The notes under the pieces were generated by a model. The model was not told where the DNA came from and ran no database searches. It saw only the letters and a list, made by a program, of their open reading frames with translations. This document shows positions 57,658-64,000 of a DNA stretch of 64,000 bases, piece by piece; within the stretch, counting starts at the first letter, position 1, and every line of letters begins with the position of its first letter. Position numbers and translations under genes: made by a program. Source of the stretch: Anaeramoeba flamelloides (lineage: Eukaryota > Metamonada > Anaeramoebidae); NCBI GenBank assembly GCA_027625915.1, contig JANTQA010000012.1, forward strand, positions 1,643,001-1,707,000, in the 5' to 3' direction.

Positions 57658-57885
57658 CTGTACGAGGAAATTAATTTCCTTCCTTCAAAATAACAATAAA
57701 AAAAAAAAAATGATTATTTAAAATTTAAAGAATAATTATTATTATTTCTAAAAAATAAAAATTGAAAAGTTCTTCTTTTGAAGTTAATATGATAAAAATC
57801 AAATTTATTATTATCTCAATTCGAAATAATAATAAAAAATAATAATTTACTATTAAAAATTAAGAGAAATTTCAAAAATAATGAT

Positions 57886-60800
57886 TTATTTCATTAAAAC
57901 TTGCATTCTTATGAGTTTGGAATTAACTTCTGTTGACATTCTTAATGATATTAAACTTGAGAAAAGCATCAAACGATTTGCTTTTTCACCTATTTTTTGA
58001 AATTTGTTTTCAAATTCAGATTGATCGAAAGAATATTTTAATTTTTCTTCGTAATTGGTGTATTTTCTATACAAAATCGTCATAACAGCAACTAGGACTT
58101 TTTCAAAATTTCTAACAATAATTTCATCCAAGTTATTGAATTTTCTTACATATATATCAATTTCATCTGTTTTTAATGGGATGAGGTCAAGATTTTGAAT
58201 TTGCTTTATTTTAGAGATATAGTAGAAAAATATAAAAGAAAAAAATAAATCGAACAAATAAAAAAATGTAATCAAACAAATAAAAAATAAATTGAATAAA
58301 ATGAAATGTTAACAAATAAAAAATATAAACAAATCAAAAAAAAATAATTACTTGAAGAGATTCTTTGAAACTGGATTCGAAATATAAATCAAAAAATTGT
58401 ACCAATCCCAAAAGAATTTGAAGATTATTTGTGCTTCTACGATTAGAAAGTTTTGAGAAAATATTTTTTTCTGCATATCTTTTTGTTATGTCGTGTGCTA
58501 ATTGAATAAATTCCTTTCTTTCTATAGATTGATCTGTTAAATAATAACTAATCTGTTTTGCTAAAAGATCAATAACACTATTTAAAATATTAAAAGATAA
58601 GAAAGAAAGAAAATAGTAAAAGAAAGAAATTCATGAAATTAAGTACTTTTAAAATATTTGAATCAAATTTATATATTATCCAAAAAATTGAAATGTTTAA
58701 AAAAATTATTTTTTAATATAAAATGATTAGTTCAAAATATTTCCAAATAATATAAATCTATTTGAAAAACATACTATCAAATTATTATGTCTTTATTGTT
58801 TTCTTTCTCTTTCTCTCTCTTTATTTTTTCTCACACAACGAAATTTTCGGCAAAAAGTTAAAAAAAAAAAAATATTAAAATGATAAAACCGATTTTAAAA
58901 AGAAATTTGAACAAGTCAGAACTCAAGCAATAAGGGTTTAATCGAATTATTGGTTTTTTCATTTTTTAAACTTTGAGAAAAACGATCTTTAAGGGATTAG
59001 TCTCTATTATTTTTTTTTTTGACAAATTTTTAAATAAGGATTCCTTATCAAGAAATAAATTTAATATTGATAATAAACAGGGGTTTTCAAATCTAAGTAA
59101 TTGACAAAAATTTTTCGCAATCTCTATTAAATTTAGGTAAAAAAAATATAATTGAGATTAGTCCCTTAAAGGAATTTTTTTTTGGCAGGTAATATTAATA
59201 AGAAATATTTTGTGATCTTTTTGAAGTTTTTTTGCAATGGTATTGATATTTCCAAAAAAATCATTTTAAATTTTTCAATTTTATTAATTTAAAGTTGAAT
59301 TTTCAACTGATCAAAAACAATTGAGAAAGTTCAAGATTTAGTGTTAAAATTTAAAATAGAAATTCAAAAAAAAAAAGAAAATCATTTCTTGGGTGTCAAA
59401 TCCTAACTAATAATTATAGTGTTTTTTATAGGGTTCATTTTTTGTAAAATTACTTTGTTTAACTTTTTTCTGATGAATAATTTATGGATTCAATTATCAC
59501 ATTTTCTTTTCTTTTGGATGAAAGAAAAAGTGAAAAAGAAAAAATGAAAAATAATTTCAATTAAGGAAAAAATATAATAAATTACGGTTTAAGAAGTTGG
59601 AAATATGAAAATTGATTTTGAATTCTTATGGTTGTCTCATCAAATGTTTGATATATTGACCACAACTATCAAAAGAAAATGCTATCAAAAGAGAAATTAA
59701 AAACAAAATTCATTTTTAAAATATTTGAAAAATATTAGAGCTTTATCGGAAAGATTAAAACACTTTTTTTTTCTTCCAAAAATCTATTTTTAATGATGAT
59801 CAATTTATGTATATCAATGAATTTATAAAGATAATATTGTGCAATGAATTGAGTAAAGAATTAATTTTGTTTATTATAAAGAAACATTATTCCAATGAAC
59901 CGTTTACTAATTTCCAAATGAGAAATGAGAAAAATCTCATTTAGATTTTTAAAAATTCAAGAAGAATTAGAAAAATAACTCTACAATTAAAAGTTTTATA
60001 AACTATTTGAAATTATTATCATTTTTTTGAGATTATTTTTATTTTCTTTAAATGTTTTTAACAATCATCTCATAAAGTGGTTAAGTATAAAATATAAATA
60101 TAATTATTTTTTGAAAGAATTTCTAAATAATTGATTTTGTTCAAAAGTAGTGTTTCAAAAATTAATTATATTTATATTTTATACTTAACCACTTTATGAG
60201 ATGATTGTTAAAAACATTTAAAGAAAATAATAATAATCTCAAAAAAATGATAATTTTGAAAAAAAAAATATTTTTGCCGAAAATCTCCGAATGTATTTTA
60301 ATACAAATATGAAATTTTTTTGTTATTCTATTTTTGAAATTAAGATTATAAGTTTTTATCAATAAAAAAAAAATCATAAACAGATCTCAAAGATTCTAAA
60401 TATCTCAAAAATTAAAGTATCTCTAAAAAAAAAAAAAAAAAAAGAAAATGTGTTTAAATACAAACCTTTTATGATCGCCAATTAAATCAAAAAGTATTAT
60501 TGCATCTTGTGGTTTTCCTTGGTTTTCTGACTCTATTGCGGTTTTTTTGATTAAATTTTCCATTATATTTTCACCTAAAAATACCTCTAGTTGGGATTTT
60601 TTTCTCTTCCCATTAGGTTGCAACTTTCCGAACAGCAGATAGAAGTTTTTTGTTTTTAAAGCTAATTCTTTTAAATTTGATAAACGGGTTTTTTGTTTTT
60701 TAAAAAGTTTGATATAATTGATTATTATCCTTATATCGTCATTGGATAAATAATCTGCAATTGAAATAAGAGAAGAGGTAAATTGTCGGATCATCATATC

Positions 60801-63080
60801 AAAATCAAAAAGATATTTCGAATGAATATTTTTTTTCAATAAATTATTTTTCAAATCTATTCCAATTTTTTTTTTATTATTATTTGATAAATGTTGATAA
60901 GCGTTTGTCAGCGAACTGTTTTTATACCCGATATCATTTTTATTTTTCTTTGAAGATGATAATAAAAATGAAGAAGAAGAAGAAGAAGAAGATTGCTTTT
61001 GCTTTTGATATGGTGATTGGAAACTATTTTTTGTTAATAAATGCTTTTTGGAAAAATTGATTCTTAATAGCCCCAATGATTCGAGTATTATTGCAAAATG
61101 TATGGCATCTATTTGGAAATTTTTGATTGAGTATAAATAAGCAATAGCTATTTCAAATTGGAGAGTGATCAGTAATACTCTAAAGTATTTGAGGGGGTGA
61201 GATCCTTTATTGTTCCAATGGTGAGGTCCAATTTCAACAATTTTTTTTTGTAGCGCTTGGTAAGTAAATGAATCTGGGGAAAGGCTGCTTTCTCTTGTTG
61301 AAATATTATCAACCAGCTTTAATTGGAACCAAAGATAATCCTCAATGGATTCAACAACGGGGTTAACAGAATTATGCTCGCACCGGCCAATAATATTATA
61401 AACGGCCTTTTTATAAGGATCGTTCGAATAACGGAATTGCTTTTTATATTGGTTCGACAAATGGTTTTTATATTCCCGTGAAATCCTTTCATTATTTTGT
61501 TGATAATTTTGGAAGAAATGAAAGATTTCGATTTCGATTGTATTTTGAAGAATTCCTTTTTTATGCAAAGTTTGAATGTTTTCAAATAGACTTACAATCG
61601 CGTCAGTGTTGCCACATCTTAAGCAATAATAGACAATTGCCCAAAATGGGTAACCCTGATTAATGTCGGATAAATATTCTGGCCAGTCATCTTCATTATT
61701 GACATTGAATTTGATGGTCAAAAATAATTTGATCAAATCCAAAAAGTCCATATCTTGATAATCTAATTCTGGATAGTGATCGTAACATTGGTTATAAACC
61801 AAATTTTGATATGTGTTTTGTAAAAATAATTTTGTACCTTCAATTAAGATCTCATATACTTTTGGTTCCTCTTGGATAATAAAGGATTGTCGAATATCCT
61901 TTTTTGTTTGGAAATATTTTTGAAGAAATAAATGCTTTTCGTAATATATCAGTAGTCCCCACAAATCACTTATTTCGCTAAGTTCTCCTTGCACTTTCGA
62001 AAAAGGTTCATTTATTATAATTTTTTTTGTTTTTGAATTTATTTTCTTGATTTCTTTAATGTTTTTTTCGATTTTTTTTGAACAGAAATACATTATTTTG
62101 CTGATGTTTTTTTTGTTTTTCTTTGTCTTTTTTGTTTTTTCTTTTTCTTTTTCGTTTTCTGAATTTTCTTTTTCTTTTTCTTTTTCTTTTCCTCCCTCAA
62201 AATTAATTTCTTGATTTTTGTTTTTAGTATCATTTGGAGAATTAATAGAATCTAATTTGATCAATCCTCTTGCATAACAAACCAATTTGTTTCGAACCAA
62301 ATATGAATTAAGTGTTATTTTTTTTTTTTTTAATTTTGAAAAATACTGTTTATTTTCATTGTCCTCTTCGTCATTATTGTTACCAAACAAATCATTCGAG
62401 TTAAAATCGTTTGAGTTAAATGCAAAATAGTCGTCGTCATCCCAATTATTTTTTGATTTGTTGTTCATGTCCGTTGTAAGTTCTTCTCCTAAATTGAGTA
62501 TTTCAGACCCTAAGGTATGCTTACTGAACGTTAAATTAAATAATTTTTTTTTGGTATCGAACCATGACTCATCTGCGTGTTCAAATGTCTGAAGAATAAA
62601 ATCTTGTTTTCTTGACTGCTCGATTGTTTTTTCAATTTTGGTAATCGCACGGTTATTCAATTCTGACAAATAAATGGAGAGATCATGAGTAATAATTTCT
62701 TGGTCAGATTTGCTTTTCTCTTTTTCTTTTTCCTTTTCATTTTCTTTTTCATTTTCTTTTTCTTGTTCTTTTTTATTTTTTTCTTTTCCGGCGTTTTCAT
62801 AAAAGGATTGGCTAATTGTTTTCCTTTTTGGTTTTTGGACACGCAAGGTATCAATTTCACGATACAATTTATCAACATCAAACCCTCTTTTGGATAATAA
62901 GTATTGCCCCTTTCGATGAATACGCGACAAATTCATACGACTTGGCTTGTAGCTAGTTTTGATTTGTTGCGCACAATCCTTCGTGATTTGTTCAATATTA
63001 CTTCGTTGTAAATGGCTAACATCACCAGTAAGCTTTCTTGTTAACTGCTCACTTTGATCAAATAAGGTACTAAATGACAT
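57886..63080 (-). CDS. NUP93: Nucleoporin Nup93 (inner-ring scaffold)
   Basis: Three exons on the minus strand: 63080-60466, 58577-58352 and 58203-57886, all junctions in phase with GT-AG ends. They encode about 1,052 residues, longer than the human 819 because of Lys/Glu-, Asp/Asn- and Ser-rich insertions (for example near 62720, 62400, 62150 and 60970). Nup93 is an alpha-solenoid of the nuclear pore inner ring that binds Nup205/188 and Nup62-complex partners. Strong family matches are YPFWAIVYYCLRCGNTDAI (near residue 475), DPYKKAVYNIIGRCE (554-568), EDYLWFQLKLV, and the terminal NSKLIRMQVLMK, like the human ending. The N-terminus (SFSTLFDQSEQLTRKLTG) matches the coiled region and continues as SKRGFDVDKLYREIDTL. 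The start is the first ATG. Intron 1 is 1.9 kb, with a TTAA172 element and a hairpin; intron 2 is 148 nt. Confidence 0.95.
58993..59165 (+). mobile_element. 172-bp TTAA-flanked element (family TTAA172), copy 3
   Basis: TTAA at 58989-58992 and 59166-59169. Ends GGGATTAGTCTCTATTA and GAGATTAGTCCC. It shares ATAAGGATTCCTTATC and CAAATCTAAGTAATTG with the copy at 35617-35788, in the same orientation. It is non-coding. Confidence 0.9.
60006..60262. repeat. Near-perfect long hairpin in NUP93 intron 1
   Basis: Arms of about 110 bp (60006-60117 and 60153-60262) are almost exact reverse complements, with landmarks AACAATCATCTCATAAAGTG and CACTTTATGAGATGATTGTT. A loop of about 35 bp separates them. 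No other copy is seen in the window. The low divergence of the arms points to a recent inverted duplication or a young foldback. Confidence 0.88.
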
Positions 63081-63590
63081 GAATTAAAAAAAGTATTATA
63101 AAGTGGTTGTTGAAAAATTTTAAAAAACTTTTTAATCCATAAGAATGTGAAAGAAAAATGATAACCTTCATTTCAAAAGAGAAGATTCAGATCACAGCTG
63201 AAGTTACTGTAGATGAATTTAGGTTGAGAGATAATTGATAAAATCAAAGGGATTGGAAGAAATAATTGTTTTTTTGATTTTAATTGTTTTTATTATCAAT
63301 AAAAGATTTGAGATGTTAATTGGATGATGATATATTTGAAAATGACTTTAAATGAGAAAAACTCTTTTGTTAATGTAATAAATTAGAAAGAAATTTACCA
63401 AAACCTCAAGTTGGATAATTTGAAATAGTGATCCAAGTTAACCATGTCAAGGGATGAGTAGAACAATATATTCATTGATATCAAAGAATACTGTAATTGA
63501 GAGCCAAGGATCTGAGTTCGTTCCTTTAAATGGCTCCAAAAAATCTATTCTAAAAATTATTTCAGAATAGATCCTTTGAATTTTTATTAA
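63081..63590. other. Upstream flank of NUP93
   Basis: About 500 bp between the NUP93 start codon and the INV459 element. It should include the NUP93 promoter, but no specific signal can be identified in this AT-rich text. Confidence 0.5.
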
Positions 63591-64000
63591 CTATTGAGAG
63601 AATAATGTTTGACACAGAAAAATTGTTGGACACCATTTTTAATTGGGAAAATTAGTAAAATTGAAAATCAAATCCAATTGATAACTAGGTGAATTTTATA
63701 TAAATCCAGGTTTAAAGGTGTTCCAAGTTCATTAATCTGTGCTTTGTGTAGAATACTCATTTGAATGGTTGATAACTAAAGTAGATCATGCTATTTTAAC
63801 AAAAATCCTCGTTAATAGTAAAGTTTACTATTAATTCTGAAAATGGTAATTTTTAAACTTGCTTTAGATTATAAGAGATAAGGTTTTGAAAAAGTAGAAT
63901 TATATTAATCCATATCCTAATAAGTAGATTATTGTTATTTTCTTTAGTTATTTCACAATCAATTGAAATTAAAAATCATTTTCAGTAAGGTTCAAAATAA
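63591..64000 (+). mobile_element. INV459 element, copy 2, cut by window end
   Basis: Starting CTATTGAGAGAATAATGTTT, it follows the copy at 42115-42573 closely for about 400 bp (GGACACCATTTTTAATTGGG, TTGATAACTAGGTGA, AAGTAGATCATGCTATTTTA). The window ends shortly before the expected right terminal inverted repeat. Confidence 0.85.

Larger units (their letters stand above)
56324..57885. other. Convergent intergenic interval with hairpin array
   Basis: This separates the ends of the plus-strand SNX9-like gene and the minus-strand Nup93 gene. It starts with a partial N540 match (about 56380-56510), then AT-rich text, then hairpin units and a larger nested inverted repeat (56975-57657). No gene is present. 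Confidence 0.7.
58578..60465. other. Intron 1 of NUP93
   Basis: A 1,888-nt intron (minus-strand donor GTTTGT at 60465, acceptor TAG at 58578). It carries a TTAA172 element (58993-59165) and a near-perfect inverted repeat (60006-60262). The rest is AT-rich without recognised content. Confidence 0.85.

Noticed and set aside
1-64000. LTR retroelements, Polintons or other capsid-bearing elements
   Set aside because: I saw no long terminal direct repeats, protease, integrase, capsid or DNA polymerase B signatures; the only retroelement seen is a LINE.
1-64000. CRISPR-like arrays or bacterial operon structure
   Set aside because: Repeats are dispersed and inverted rather than regularly spaced, and the genes are spliced and eukaryotic.

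Overview
This window is strongly AT-rich nuclear DNA from a eukaryotic protist. It has GT-AG introns, long homopolymer runs, poly-asparagine and Lys/Glu-rich tracts in proteins, and the standard stop codons. The mix of genes (an RCC1-repeat/BTB protein with two BTB modules, an SH3-PX-BAR sorting nexin, small PH-domain proteins) and the heavy load of small inverted-repeat elements would fit an amoeboid protist such as Anaeramoeba. That placement is inference and was not tested.

Layout. 1-2.8 kb: repeats only. 2.8-3.4 kb: a PH-domain gene (minus). 3.4-9.4 kb: gene-poor, with two old repeats. 9.4-10.0 kb: ribosomal protein uS19/RPS15 with one intron. 10.5-12.5 kb: a tight cluster of small inverted-repeat elements. 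14.0-14.6 kb: a lysine-rich protein, bracketed by inverted copies of one mosaic repeat. 15.5-20.3 kb: repeats and a Tc1/mariner-like transposase remnant. 21.0-27.4 kb: one very large TPR protein (minus), 5' exon not located. 28.5-29.7 kb: an acidic two-exon gene (minus). 32.1-33.4 kb: two TTAA-flanked elements that abut through a shared TTAA. 34.0-39.6 kb: a three-exon RCC1-BTB gene. 41.5-56.3 kb: an SNX9-like SH3-PX-BAR gene in four short exons separated by introns of about 4 and 9 kb, the larger holding a 6.4 kb antisense LINE with an exact 15-bp target duplication. 54.8-57.7 kb: units made of two short hairpins. 57.9-63.1 kb: nucleoporin Nup93 in three exons (minus). 63.6 kb to the end: a partial second copy of an element from the SNX9-like gene.

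The recognisable host genes have housekeeping or trafficking roles: translation (RPS15), the nuclear pore inner ring (Nup93), membrane curvature and endocytosis (SNX9-like), phosphoinositide or protein binding (PH), and possible ubiquitin-ligase adaptor work (RCC1-BTB). They do not form a pathway. The main pattern is architectural: almost all the extra length is repeat DNA, in at least nine inverted-repeat or dispersed families with two or more copies each, lying between genes and inside introns. I found no tRNA, rRNA or CRISPR array. No clearly new functional system is proven. The best candidates for a second look are the LINE whose ORF1 carries three RRMs, the TTAA-flanked element families, the two-hairpin units, and the TPR protein with a CHAT-like C-terminus.
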